Part shown: one piece after another, positions 7,186-15,858 of the stretch
How the letters are laid out: each line of letters opens with the position of its first letter
Position numbering within the stretch: position 1 is the stretch's first letter
NCBI RefSeq assembly: GCF_004785645.1
Contig: NZ_SRPE01000013.1
Span: forward strand, 29,287-93,286
Reading direction: 5' to 3'
DNA length: 64,000 nt
Source of the DNA: Empedobacter tilapiae
GTDB taxonomy: Bacteria; Bacteroidota; Bacteroidia; Flavobacteriales; Weeksellaceae
Notes under the pieces: model-generated
Told to the model about the DNA's origin: nothing
Databases searched by the model: none
The model's input: only the letters and a program-made list of their open reading frames with translations
Program-made: the position numbers and the translations under genes

Positions 7186-10100
7186 ATGAGTAAATTAGAG
7201 AAATATTTATTTTCTACCAGAACTATGACGGTTTTGCTTTTCATATATGCAATCGCCATGGGGTATGCCACTTTCATTGAAAATGATTATGATACAGCTA
7301 CTGCAAAAGCTGTTATTTATGAAGCAAAGTGGTTTGAGGTTTTAATGGTTTGGTTAATCGTTTTATTCTTAATGAATATTAAACGATACAAATTATGGTC
7401 GAAGGGAAAACTTCCTTTATTAGTTTTTCACTTAGCATTTTTGTTTATTTTTATTGGAGGAGGAATTACTCGTTACATCAGTTTTGAAGGAGAAATGCCT
7501 ATTCCCGAAGGAGGAACAAGTAACGAAATTACATCATACAAATCTTATTTTAAAATGATGGTTGATGATGGTACACAACGCTTAGCGTATGATAATCATC
7601 AATACAACATGACGTATTTTGATAGAAAAGATAGTACAAATGCTTTATTTCGTAGACATTTTGAAGGAGAATATCAATTTAAAGATAAAGTTATCAAATT
7701 AAAAACATTTGATTACGTTCCTCACGCTTTAGATACGATTGTAAGACGTGCTGATGGAATAAATGTTTTAGAAATTGTAACTGTTGGACAAGGAGGACGT
7801 AATTCTGTATTCATCAGAAATGGTGAAATAAAAAGTATTAATGGAACTCTTGTTTCTTACAATAGGCCACAAGATGGTGCTGTACAGATTACAGGTGAAG
7901 GAGAAAACTTAGTTATAAAATCACCTTTTGAAGGAGAATACGTACAAATGGCTGGTCAACAAATTGGACAAATTACAGATATGCAAAAACTGCAAGAAGG
8001 TGCTGGAAAAGTTCAATTTAATGTACCTACTCCATTAAAATTGCGTTCATTATATACAATCAATGGTGCTCAATTTGTAGTCCCTAACCCTGCTTTTAAA
8101 GGAGAAGTTTTATATAGACAAGGTTCTAAATTTAAAGCCGAAGAAAAAAATCTTCCTGGAGCAATTAAAGCCGAAGTTATTGTTGGAGACAAACGCGATA
8201 CTGTAACTATAGTTGGAGGAAAAGGAACAACAAATTATACTGCTGATGTACAAATCGATGGAATGAATATCTCGTTAGGATATGGATCTAAAATGGAAAA
8301 AGTACCATTTAGTATCCGTTTGGACGATTTCATTTTAGATCGTTATCCAGGTTCTACAAATCCTTCTTCTTTCGAATCTAATATTACAGTTATTGATGAA
8401 GGAAAAGAAACAAAACATCATATTTATATGAACAATGTAATGGATTACAAAGGTTATCGTTTCTTTCAATCTAGTTATTTCCCTACTGAGGATGGAACTA
8501 TTTTATCAGTTAATCAAGACTGGTGGGGAACTAATATCACTTATTTAGGTTACTTCTTATTATTTGGAGGTATGTTTGTTTCTCTATTTTGGAAAGGAAC
8601 TCGTTTCTTACAATTAAACTCGTTACTAAAAAGTTTACACACTAAAAAAGTAAATATTTTAATACCATTATTTTTACTTTCTGGATTAACATTTGCACAA
8701 AACCCAAGTACAACAGGTGGCGGAAAAAATGGACATCAAAAAATTCAAACTGATTCAGAAAGCGGTAATGTTCATTCATCAGAACATATCGGAAGCTTTT
8801 CTACGAAAATGGCCGATGGAGATGAATTAGCAAAAAATGTGAAAATTCCCGATGAACATGCAGAAAAATTTGGTCATTTACTTACACAAGATATTGAAGG
8901 ACGTATAAAACCTTTAAATACTCAAGCACTAGAAATCCTTAGAAAAGTTTATAAAAAAGATAAATTTCACGGACTATCTGCAGACAAGTGGTTTATCTCT
9001 TTGCAATTAGATCCAGCTTATTGGGTAAATGCTCCTATGATTGAAGTTGGTGAAAAAGGAGGAGAACGATTGGCTAAAATAACAAGTGCAAATGAGGATG
9101 GTTACACATCTTTAATGAATTTGATTGATCCCAAAACAACACGTTTTAAATTAGATAAAGCTTATAATGAAGCTTTCTCAAGAAAACCTTCTGAACGTTC
9201 TAAATTTGATGAAGAAGTAATAAAAGTTACGGAGCGTTTCAATATTTTAGATCAAACAGCAAAAGGTTATCAATTAAAAATAATACCTGTTCAGAATGAT
9301 CCTTCTGAACGTTGGACATCTTGGATTTATCAAACACAAGAGAATCCTGTAGAAATCGATACAATGGCACTTGGTATGATAAGTGTTTATTTCAATATGG
9401 TTTCGAAAGGAATAGAAAATGGAGATTGGACGCCTGCTGATAATGCGGTAGATTATATCGACAAATACCAAAAAAAATGGGGTAAAAATGTTGTGCCTTC
9501 TCCAACAAAAGTTGAGATTGAAGTTTTATATAACAAATACAATGTTTTCTTCTGGGTAATGATTGCTTATTGTATGATTGGTGGAATTTTAATGATCTTA
9601 TCATTCATTCAATTATTCTCAGAAAGTAAAGTTCTTCATCGAATTATCAATGTTTGTTTAGGATTAATATTTATAATTTTTATTATACAAGCAGCAGGTC
9701 TTGGAGTTCGCTGGTATTTAACAGGGCACGCACCTTGGTCAAACGGATATGAAGCAATTGTATTTATTTCGTGGATCAGTGTTTTAGCTGGACTATTATT
9801 ATACAAAAACAGAAATGCTTTTATTCCAACAACTGGTGCAATGGTTGCTGTAATTATGATGGGGTTCGCACACGGAGGTTCTATGTTAGATCCACAAATT
9901 ACACCTCTTGTACCTGTACTAAAATCTTATTGGTTAATTGTACATGTTGCCATTATTGTCTCGTCTTATGGTTTCTTTGGTTTAAGTGCTGTTTTAGGAT
10001 TTTTCTCATTAATTATCATGATTATTAAACCTAATAAAAAGATTGAAATTTCTTTAAAAGAAATGACCTACGTTTCTGAGATGTCTTTAACAATTGGTAT

Positions 10101-10476
10101 TTACTTACTTACCGTCGGAACATTTTTAGGAGGTATGTGGGCAAATGAATCTTGGGGACGCTATTGGTCTTGGGATCCAAAAGAAACTTGGGCTTTCGTT
10201 TCTGTTATTATTTATGCTGTTGTTTTGCATATGCGTTTAGTTCCAGGTTTAAGAGGGAAATTTGCTTTCAATGTAGCTGCTCTATGGGCTGTATGGTCTA
10301 TAATCATGACATATTTCGGAGTAAATTATTACTTATCTGGATTACATTCATATGCTGCAGGAGATCCTATTCCAATTCCTTTCTGGGTTCCTGCAACAGC
10401 AGTCGGAATGTTAGTTTTATCTATAGCTGCTTGGTATTTTCAAAACAAAGTTTATCATATAAAAACTAAAGAATAA
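7186..10476 (+). CDS. ccsBA: Cytochrome c biogenesis protein CcsB-CcsA fusion (System II heme lyase)
   Basis: 1096 residues. It exports heme and attaches it to apocytochromes c at the periplasmic face of the inner membrane. The N-terminal ResB/CcsB half has three early membrane segments (about residues 12-30, 47-62, 76-92), a large periplasmic domain and another segment near 448-468. A second hydrophobic stretch (LIPLFLLSGLTFAQN, near 490-505) looks like an internal signal sequence at the fusion joint. The C-terminal CcsA half has the tryptophan-rich WWD heme-handling motif WGRYWSWDPKETWA (near 985-1000) plus conserved histidines in TGHAPWSNGYE, VLHMRL and SGLHSY. The fused form is usual in Bacteroidetes and Epsilonproteobacteria. 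It is followed by its own terminator. Confidence 0.95.
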   Translation: MSKLEKYLFSTRTMTVLLFIYAIAMGYATFIENDYDTATAKAVIYEAKWFEVLMVWLIVLFLMNIKRYKLWSKGKLPLLVFHLAFLFIFIGGGITRYISFEGEMPIPEGGTSNEITSYKSYFKMMVDDGTQRLAYDNHQYNMTYFDRKDSTNALFRRHFEGEYQFKDKVIKLKTFDYVPHALDTIVRRADGINVLEIVTVGQGGRNSVFIRNGEIKSINGTLVSYNRPQDGAVQITGEGENLVIKSPFEGEYVQMAGQQIGQITDMQKLQEGAGKVQFNVPTPLKLRSLYTINGAQFVVPNPAFKGEVLYRQGSKFKAEEKNLPGAIKAEVIVGDKRDTVTIVGGKGTTNYTADVQIDGMNISLGYGSKMEKVPFSIRLDDFILDRYPGSTNPSSFESNITVIDEGKETKHHIYMNNVMDYKGYRFFQSSYFPTEDGTILSVNQDWWGTNITYLGYFLLFGGMFVSLFWKGTRFLQLNSLLKSLHTKKVNILIPLFLLSGLTFAQNPSTTGGGKNGHQKIQTDSESGNVHSSEHIGSFSTKMADGDELAKNVKIPDEHAEKFGHLLTQDIEGRIKPLNTQALEILRKVYKKDKFHGLSADKWFISLQLDPAYWVNAPMIEVGEKGGERLAKITSANEDGYTSLMNLIDPKTTRFKLDKAYNEAFSRKPSERSKFDEEVIKVTERFNILDQTAKGYQLKIIPVQNDPSERWTSWIYQTQENPVEIDTMALGMISVYFNMVSKGIENGDWTPADNAVDYIDKYQKKWGKNVVPSPTKVEIEVLYNKYNVFFWVMIAYCMIGGILMILSFIQLFSESKVLHRIINVCLGLIFIIFIIQAAGLGVRWYLTGHAPWSNGYEAIVFISWISVLAGLLLYKNRNAFIPTTGAMVAVIMMGFAHGGSMLDPQITPLVPVLKSYWLIVHVAIIVSSYGFFGLSAVLGFFSLIIMIIKPNKKIEISLKEMTYVSEMSLTIGIYLLTVGTFLGGMWANESWGRYWSWDPKETWAFVSVIIYAVVLHMRLVPGLRGKFAFNVAALWAVWSIIMTYFGVNYYLSGLHSYAAGDPIPIPFWVPATAVGMLVLSIAAWYFQNKVYHIKTKE

Positions 10477-10492
10477 CCTTTAAAAAAGGTAT

Positions 10493-10526
10493 AAAAAAAG
10501 CTCATCTTTCGATGAGCTTTTTTTTA
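10493..10526 (+). terminator. Terminator of ccsBA
   Basis: A7, arms AGCTCATC/GATGAGCT around a TTTC loop, then T8. It starts 16 bases after the stop codon. Confidence 0.9.
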
Positions 10527-10650
10527 TATAATTCATTATTAAAGATTTGATGTACATCTTAAATACTAGCGATAACTTCCTTTTCAGGAAAAGAGAATCT
10601 TATACAAAATACAATAGTTATAATACTTTTTTAATCTATGTTAGATATAT

Positions 10651-10686
10651 AAAAAAAGGCAATCCAAAAACTCGGATTACCTTTTC
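10651..10686 (-). terminator. Terminator of the M16 peptidase operon
   Basis: Arms AAAGG-C-AATCC and GGATT-A-CCTTT with one mismatch, followed on the minus strand by an A/T-rich tail with seven T. It lies 30 bases past the stop of the 10716 gene. Confidence 0.7.
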
Positions 10687-10715
10687 AATTTGAAAAATAT
10701 TTAAAAGAATTGTTT

Positions 10716-12761
10716 CTATTTAAAATCAGCTTCAGTTACATTTTTATTTACTTCTACTGTATCGATTATAACTTTCATAACCTGCGGTCCAGCTTCAAGA
10801 GACATCTCTGTTGGAACTAAAATTCCATCAAAAGCTTTATAGCCTTTATTTGTTGTAGTAGCGATCATATCTCCTTGTGGAGTCTTCTGTTTTTGCTCTG
10901 ATTTCATTAACAAACCTGTTTTTACATCATAAAAGTCAGCTCTGTCTAACTCTGCTACTATTACTTTATAATAATCTACTCCATTCTCAAAAACTATTCC
11001 ATCTACTTTAGCTGTTTTATATCCTTCTGATAAAGGAATAAATAGGGAATTTGTCTTTATTAATGGAGCTATCATATCAGCAGGCAAATCCATTTTTTGC
11101 CCAGCCTGTGACATATATCCTTTCTGTCCATCAAAAACTTGCTTAATTGTCATTCCCATAATCGAAAATTCTGTCACGGTTTTATTTGGTGTTGCATCTT
11201 TCTTCGTATATGCTCCACTCATCCCCATAGTTTCAATCTTTCCTTTCTGAACCAATGATTTCACAGCTTTTACTTTATCAGAACCACCAATAGCTTTGAA
11301 ATAGTTATCTGTAATTTGTGCAACAGTAGTTGTTGTTGTTTTAGCCCCTGAAACAGGTTTTTCTGTTTTATTACCATAAGAATCATAATAATTTACAGGA
11401 TAACCTAATTTTTCTAACGCTGGTGCAATTTGCTCTAATTTTCCTGTTACATTAATTTTTGCTTGATCTGGTCGGAAATATTTCTTGGAAACTCTTAAAA
11501 CATCATCTACAGTAACTGCATTGATATTTTTTATATAATCTGCATAAAAGTTATCTGATAATTGATTTGTCTTTTTTGTCAATGCTTGATTAGCAACCGT
11601 TTCTGGACGTTCTAATGTTAAAATAAAGTTTCCTAAGAATTTCGCTTTAACATCATCCAAAACTTTTTGGTCGATTTTATTCAACGTCATTCCTTTTATT
11701 TCTTTCATCGTTTCTATAACTGCAGAATCTGTTACTTCGTTACGAACAGTTGCATTTGTATTAAAACGACCAATATAACGAGAATCAGAAACTCCTCCAC
11801 GTGCACCATATGTCCATCCATGAGCTTCACGAAGATTCATATTTAACTTTGAGTTAAAATCACCTCCTAATATTGAAGATGCAATCAATGCTGCATAATA
11901 ATCAGGATCTTTTTTTGTTAAATGAACTGGATAAGAAACTGAAACTACAGACTGAACTGCGTTTGACATATTAATCGCGTTCAATTCCGTTTTTGTTACT
12001 TCGTCTACTTTTGGAAAAATAGAAATATTTAACTTTCCTGTTTGCCAAGAGTTAAAATTTTTCTCTGCTAATGCTTTAACGTCTTTTGTTGAAATATCTC
12101 CAACAACAATTAAATAAGCATTATTTGGTTTATAATAAGCATTATAATAATCTTTTACATCTTGTAATGTTATTTTCTCGATTTGTTCTGGTGTATCAAA
12201 CTCTGAGAAAGGATTATTTTTTCCGTATACTAATATATTAGAAACTCGTGAAGCTGCTCTCTCAACAGATTTCTCATCTGCTTTCAACCCTTCTAAGTAA
12301 CGTTTCTTAACATCAGTGAATTCTTTTTCTGTAAAATTTGGATTCATTGCTCCATCAGCCATATATCCAAATATTTCGTTGAAATATTTCGTTAATGAAC
12401 TTGCTGAAGCTCCTTCTTCCCAGAAATTAACACGTGCACCTAAAAACTCAATTCTTTTATTGAAATCGTCTTTAGATTTTGTCTTTGTTCCTGTTCCTAA
12501 CATCTCTCCTAATAAAGATTCTGCACCTTTTTTTGCTCCTAAAGCAAACGGAGGATTATCAATTGTTAATGTTGCAGAAACACGAGGTAGTTTATGGTTT
12601 TCTACTACAATAACTGTTAAGCCATTTTTTAGTTTAAATTCATTTGGTTTTCCTAAGTTAACCGTAGGTACTGGACCTGGTTTTGGCATAGGAATTTTAA
12701 CTTGTGCATTTAAGCTAACTGCCATAAAAGCAATAGCAAGAGATAATATCTTTGTTTTCAT
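10716..12761 (-). CDS. M16 peptidase-like protein lacking the zinc motif (non-catalytic partner)
   Basis: 681 residues with signal peptide MKTKILSLAIAFMAVSLNAQ. It has the two M16 halves (N-domain from about residue 30, C-domain PVHLTKKDPDYYAALIASSILGG onward). The zinc-binding HxxEH motif is absent: the corresponding stretch reads AKKGAESLLGEMLGTGT. It is therefore probably the non-catalytic half of a two-protein M16 enzyme, whose active half is encoded 14 bases upstream. Residues about 485-681 (ITDNYFKAIGGSDKVKAVKSL...) form an extra domain like periplasmic lipoprotein-sorting or outer-membrane-associated domains, not part of M16. Probably a periplasmic oligopeptide-degrading complex; that role is inference. 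Confidence 0.88.
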   Translation of the reverse strand: MKTKILSLAIAFMAVSLNAQVKIPMPKPGPVPTVNLGKPNEFKLKNGLTVIVVENHKLPRVSATLTIDNPPFALGAKKGAESLLGEMLGTGTKTKSKDDFNKRIEFLGARVNFWEEGASASSLTKYFNEIFGYMADGAMNPNFTEKEFTDVKKRYLEGLKADEKSVERAASRVSNILVYGKNNPFSEFDTPEQIEKITLQDVKDYYNAYYKPNNAYLIVVGDISTKDVKALAEKNFNSWQTGKLNISIFPKVDEVTKTELNAINMSNAVQSVVSVSYPVHLTKKDPDYYAALIASSILGGDFNSKLNMNLREAHGWTYGARGGVSDSRYIGRFNTNATVRNEVTDSAVIETMKEIKGMTLNKIDQKVLDDVKAKFLGNFILTLERPETVANQALTKKTNQLSDNFYADYIKNINAVTVDDVLRVSKKYFRPDQAKINVTGKLEQIAPALEKLGYPVNYYDSYGNKTEKPVSGAKTTTTTVAQITDNYFKAIGGSDKVKAVKSLVQKGKIETMGMSGAYTKKDATPNKTVTEFSIMGMTIKQVFDGQKGYMSQAGQKMDLPADMIAPLIKTNSLFIPLSEGYKTAKVDGIVFENGVDYYKVIVAELDRADFYDVKTGLLMKSEQKQKTPQGDMIATTTNKGYKAFDGILVPTEMSLEAGPQVMKVIIDTVEVNKNVTEADFK

Positions 12762-12775
12762 AATTGAGTCGTTTT

Positions 12776-14098
12776 TTATTTTGCAGCTTTTTTAGATTCT
12801 GGTAAATAGTGGATAATTACACGTTGATTTTTGTTAAGATACTTTTTAGCAACATTTCTGATATCTTCTCTTGTAATAGATTGATAAATTTTCAATTCGT
12901 TGTTAATTAAATTTGTATCTCCTCCCAACATATAAGCATCTGCCAAAGCATGCGCCAAATTTTCTACGCCCGATTTTGAAGCAACAAAACTATTTTCAAT
13001 TCCATTCAAGATTTTTTGGTAATCTTCTTCTGAAATTAAAGTTGTTTGTACTTTTTCGATATCTTGTTGTAATTCATTTTCTAATTTATCAAAAGGTACT
13101 TCCCCTTGTGGTAAAATTCCGATTGAATAAATTCCATAATCTTCCATTTGACGATTAAAAGCAAAAATTTGTAATGCTTCTTTTTTCTCATCAACATATT
13201 TTTTATATAAAATAGAAGACTTCCCGCCTGTTAAATAATTTGATAACATTTCTAATGCATACGCATCTTTTGATTTATTATCTGGTGTGCGATAATTAAT
13301 TGCTAATAATGGAATTTGAATATTTGCATCATATTCAGTTGCACGAACTTCAGAAGTAATAGGATCTTCTTTTATTACTGTTTTAACAACATCTTTTCCT
13401 TTAGGAATGACACCAAAATATTTTTCTATTAACTTCTTTGCTTCGTCTTTATTAAAATCACCTGCAACAACTAATACCGCATTATTAGGTACATAATAGG
13501 TTTGACTAAAGTGTTTGAAATCGTCTAATTTAGCATTACTCAAATCTTCGAAAGAGCCAATTACACTCCAACGATACCCACTTTTTTTGAAAACATGTGG
13601 ATTAACCGCTTCTCCATAAGAAAACTTTCCATAAGGCTGATTATCTAAACGAGAACGTTTTTCTTCTTTTACAACTTCTTTTTGTGTATCAACACCTATT
13701 TGATTTATTATTGGTTGACGTAAACGATCAGATTCCATCCACAATCCCAGTTCTAAATTATTTGATGGAAAAGTTTCATAATAATAAGTTCTATCTGTAG
13801 TTGTATTTGCATTATTAGAACCTCCATGAGCAGAAACAATTTTAAACCATTCTCCCCTATTTATATTTTCAGTCCCTTCAAATAACAAATGCTCAAAAAA
13901 ATGTGCAAATCCTGTTTTTCCAACTTGTTCATCTTTAGATCCTACATGATACATAACACCTGTTGTAATAACTGGTGCAGAATTGTCTTGATGAAGGATT
14001 ACATGTAATCCGTTTGGTAAAGTATACTCATCAAATTTTATTTGCTGACCAAATAATGCAGATCCGGCAAATAATATAGACATAAAAAATTTCTTCAT
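12776..14098 (-). CDS. M16 family zinc metallopeptidase (catalytic subunit)
   Basis: 440 residues. Signal peptide of about 17 residues (ending ALFGQQ), then the inverted zinc motif HxxEH as His66-Phe-Phe-Glu69-His70 in TGFAHFFEHLLFEGT, with the downstream Glu-rich helix EVVKEEKRSR providing the third ligand. It belongs to the insulinase/processing peptidase family that degrades short peptides inside a clamshell formed by two homologous halves. The downstream gene, 14 bases away, encodes the partner without the zinc motif, so the pair very probably forms the heterodimer known from other bacteria. The leader contains a perfect 10-base inverted repeat (14133-14170). Confidence 0.93.
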   Translation of the reverse strand: MKKFFMSILFAGSALFGQQIKFDEYTLPNGLHVILHQDNSAPVITTGVMYHVGSKDEQVGKTGFAHFFEHLLFEGTENINRGEWFKIVSAHGGSNNANTTTDRTYYYETFPSNNLELGLWMESDRLRQPIINQIGVDTQKEVVKEEKRSRLDNQPYGKFSYGEAVNPHVFKKSGYRWSVIGSFEDLSNAKLDDFKHFSQTYYVPNNAVLVVAGDFNKDEAKKLIEKYFGVIPKGKDVVKTVIKEDPITSEVRATEYDANIQIPLLAINYRTPDNKSKDAYALEMLSNYLTGGKSSILYKKYVDEKKEALQIFAFNRQMEDYGIYSIGILPQGEVPFDKLENELQQDIEKVQTTLISEEDYQKILNGIENSFVASKSGVENLAHALADAYMLGGDTNLINNELKIYQSITREDIRNVAKKYLNKNQRVIIHYLPESKKAAK

Positions 14099-14132
14099 TT
14101 AGTAGTTTTTTAAGTTTTTATCGATTTTGCTT

Positions 14133-14170
14133 ATGTAACATTAGTAGCATAATTTTAAAAAATGTTACAT
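14133..14170. promoter_or_regulatory. Perfect inverted repeat in the M16 operon leader
   Basis: ATGTAACATT (14133-14142), 18 bases, AATGTTACAT (14161-14170). It is 35-72 bases upstream of the 14098 start codon, where an operator or leader hairpin would lie. There is no T-run, so it is not a terminator. Confidence 0.45.
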
Positions 14171-14263
14171 GAAATTTGCATTAAATTTAAAATGTAAAAT
14201 AATAACATGTCTATTGGTTTAGTAGGCATTCCTTATAATTTACAACATTATTTGATAATATTC

Positions 14264-14298
14264 CTATAGTAAATGTTTTAGTATTTACTATAGATTTG
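14264..14298 (+). promoter_or_regulatory. Promoter of the sulfur gene group overlapped by a perfect palindrome
   Basis: TAGATTTG (14291-14298) matches the -7 consensus TAnnTTTG, 22 bases before the TauE start. A perfect 11-base inverted repeat, CTATAGTAAAT (14264-14274), 8 bases, ATTTACTATAG (14283-14293), covers the region between the expected -33 and the first bases of the -7 element. A repressor bound there would block polymerase. This is the shape of an operator for a dimeric (ArsR- or CsoR-like) sensor. Which regulator binds is not visible in this window. Confidence 0.6.
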
Positions 14299-14320
14299 TA
14301 AAAATCGAGAAAGAAAAAAA

Positions 14321-15124
14321 ATGGATTTTATAGAATTTTTTGGTTTTGTAGGTGCTTTTTTTATTGGATTAATCATGGGAGTTCTTGGTGGTGGAGGTTC
14401 TATATTAGCAGTACCTATATTAGCTTATATTTTTCATTTCGATGAAAAAATTGCAACTGCCTATTCTTTATGTATCGTTGGTTCTACAGGATTAATTGGA
14501 GGAATAAAACAAGCTTTTCAAAAAATGGTTGATTGGAAAGTTGTTTATCAGTTTGGATTGCCTGCTGTAATAGGAATTAGTTTGGTAAGAGCTTTTCTTA
14601 TTCCTGCTCTCCCTAGTAATTTATTTTCTATTGGTGACTTTGTAATTACACGTAGAATGGCAATGTTTGGACTATTTGCAATTCTAATGGTGTTTGCAGC
14701 AATTTCAATGTTAAAAGGCAAAAAAGAAACAAAAACTATTCAAAAAAAGGATAAACTTAACCCTGTATTACTTATTCAAGGATTTTTAATTGGTGGGTTA
14801 ACAGGAATGGTTGGTGCTGGAGGTGGATTTCTGATTGTTCCAGCGTTAATGATGGTAGCAAAATTAGACATGAAGAAAGCTTCTGCTACTTCATTAGTTA
14901 TTATTGCAATAAACTCATTAATAGGCTTTTTTATTGGTGATGCACTTCATATTAAAATAGATTGGAACTTTTTAAGTATTTTCATCGGAATTTCAATGTT
15001 AGGGATTCTTGTTGGAACATACATTAATAAATTTTTACCCGTACAATTTTTAAAACGAACATTTGCAATTTTCATTATTTTGATGGCTATTTTTATGTTC
15101 ATAGAAGAATTTATAATTCAATAA
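14321..15124 (+). CDS. TauE/SafE family sulfite or organosulfur exporter
   Basis: 267 residues, an integral inner-membrane protein with about eight hydrophobic segments arranged as two homologous halves. Each half starts with the family's glycine-rich helix: FFIGLIMGVLGGGGSILAVP and GFLIGGLTGMVGAGGGFLIVP. TauE/SafE proteins export sulfite, sulfoacetate or related sulfur anions. The link to sulfur is supported by its neighbours: an 8-base gap to a thiol-methyltransferase-like gene, then a persulfide dioxygenase/rhodanese fusion. The gene sits directly behind the palindrome-covered promoter at 14264-14298. The exact substrate is not determinable. Confidence 0.88.
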   Translation: MDFIEFFGFVGAFFIGLIMGVLGGGGSILAVPILAYIFHFDEKIATAYSLCIVGSTGLIGGIKQAFQKMVDWKVVYQFGLPAVIGISLVRAFLIPALPSNLFSIGDFVITRRMAMFGLFAILMVFAAISMLKGKKETKTIQKKDKLNPVLLIQGFLIGGLTGMVGAGGGFLIVPALMMVAKLDMKKASATSLVIIAINSLIGFFIGDALHIKIDWNFLSIFIGISMLGILVGTYINKFLPVQFLKRTFAIFIILMAIFMFIEEFIIQ

Positions 15125-15132
15125 TTTACATC

Positions 15133-15720
15133 ATGAAACTGAACGAAAATTTTTGGAACAACAAATACATCAACAATGAAACAGGTTGGGACCTAAAAGC
15201 TCCATCAACTCCTCTGAAAGAATATATTGATCAATTAGAGAACAAAAATATCCGAATCTTGATTCCTGGTTGTGGAAACGCTTATGAAGCTGAATACCTT
15301 TTGAAACAAGGTTTTATTAATATCACATTGATTGATATTTCTGAAGTTATAGTGGAAAAGATTAAAGAAAAATTTAAAAACAATCCCCATATACAAGTTC
15401 TTCATCAAGATTTTTTTGATTTAGAAGGTCAATATGATTTGATTTTAGAACAAACTTTTTTCTGCGCTTTAGATCCTGAATTACGTCAAAAATACAGCAT
15501 CAAAATGAACGAACTATTAGCCGAAAACGGGAAATTAGTTGGCATTTTATTTAATAGAGAATTCGGAAATAATACGCCGCCTTTTGGAGGTGATAAAACT
15601 GAATATGAGACATATTTCAACGATTATTTCGATTTCAAAGTGATGGAAAACTGTTACAATTCAATTACTCCTCGAAAAGGAACTGAATTGTTTATCAATT
15701 TAAAAAAGATTAGAAAATAA
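15133..15720 (+). CDS. SAM-dependent methyltransferase, thiopurine/thiol methyltransferase (TPMT) family
   Basis: 195 residues. Class I Rossmann methyltransferase. The SAM-binding glycine loop is IRILIPGCGNAYEAEYL, with acidic residue Asp in LIDIS, then HQDFFDL. The N-terminal FWNNKYINNETGWDL and the motif FFCALDPELRQKY are typical of the TPMT/TehB/plant thiol-methyltransferase family, which methylates small thiols, sulfide, selenium compounds or halides. Its position between a TauE exporter and a persulfide dioxygenase makes sulfide or a small thiol the likeliest substrate; that is inference. The 8-base gap shows it is co-transcribed with the exporter gene. Confidence 0.85.
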   Translation: MKLNENFWNNKYINNETGWDLKAPSTPLKEYIDQLENKNIRILIPGCGNAYEAEYLLKQGFINITLIDISEVIVEKIKEKFKNNPHIQVLHQDFFDLEGQYDLILEQTFFCALDPELRQKYSIKMNELLAENGKLVGILFNREFGNNTPPFGGDKTEYETYFNDYFDFKVMENCYNSITPRKGTELFINLKKIRK

Positions 15721-15858
15721 CCAATGATTTCATTCATAGTTTTTAATATAACTATCAATGTTATTTGAGTTTAAATAGATGAAAAGTATAAGAATTAGTC
15801 CAATTGTGGAAAATTCTAATTTTAATTATTTGTATTTTTACAACCTAAATTCATTTTT

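Noticed and set aside
9771..10469. Short open frames inside ccsBA
   Set aside because: Shadow frames of the conserved CcsA domain with no independent signals.
10716..12761. Broken M16 peptidase
   Set aside because: Only the zinc motif is lost while the fold and length are kept, and a catalytic partner is adjacent: a normal non-catalytic subunit.
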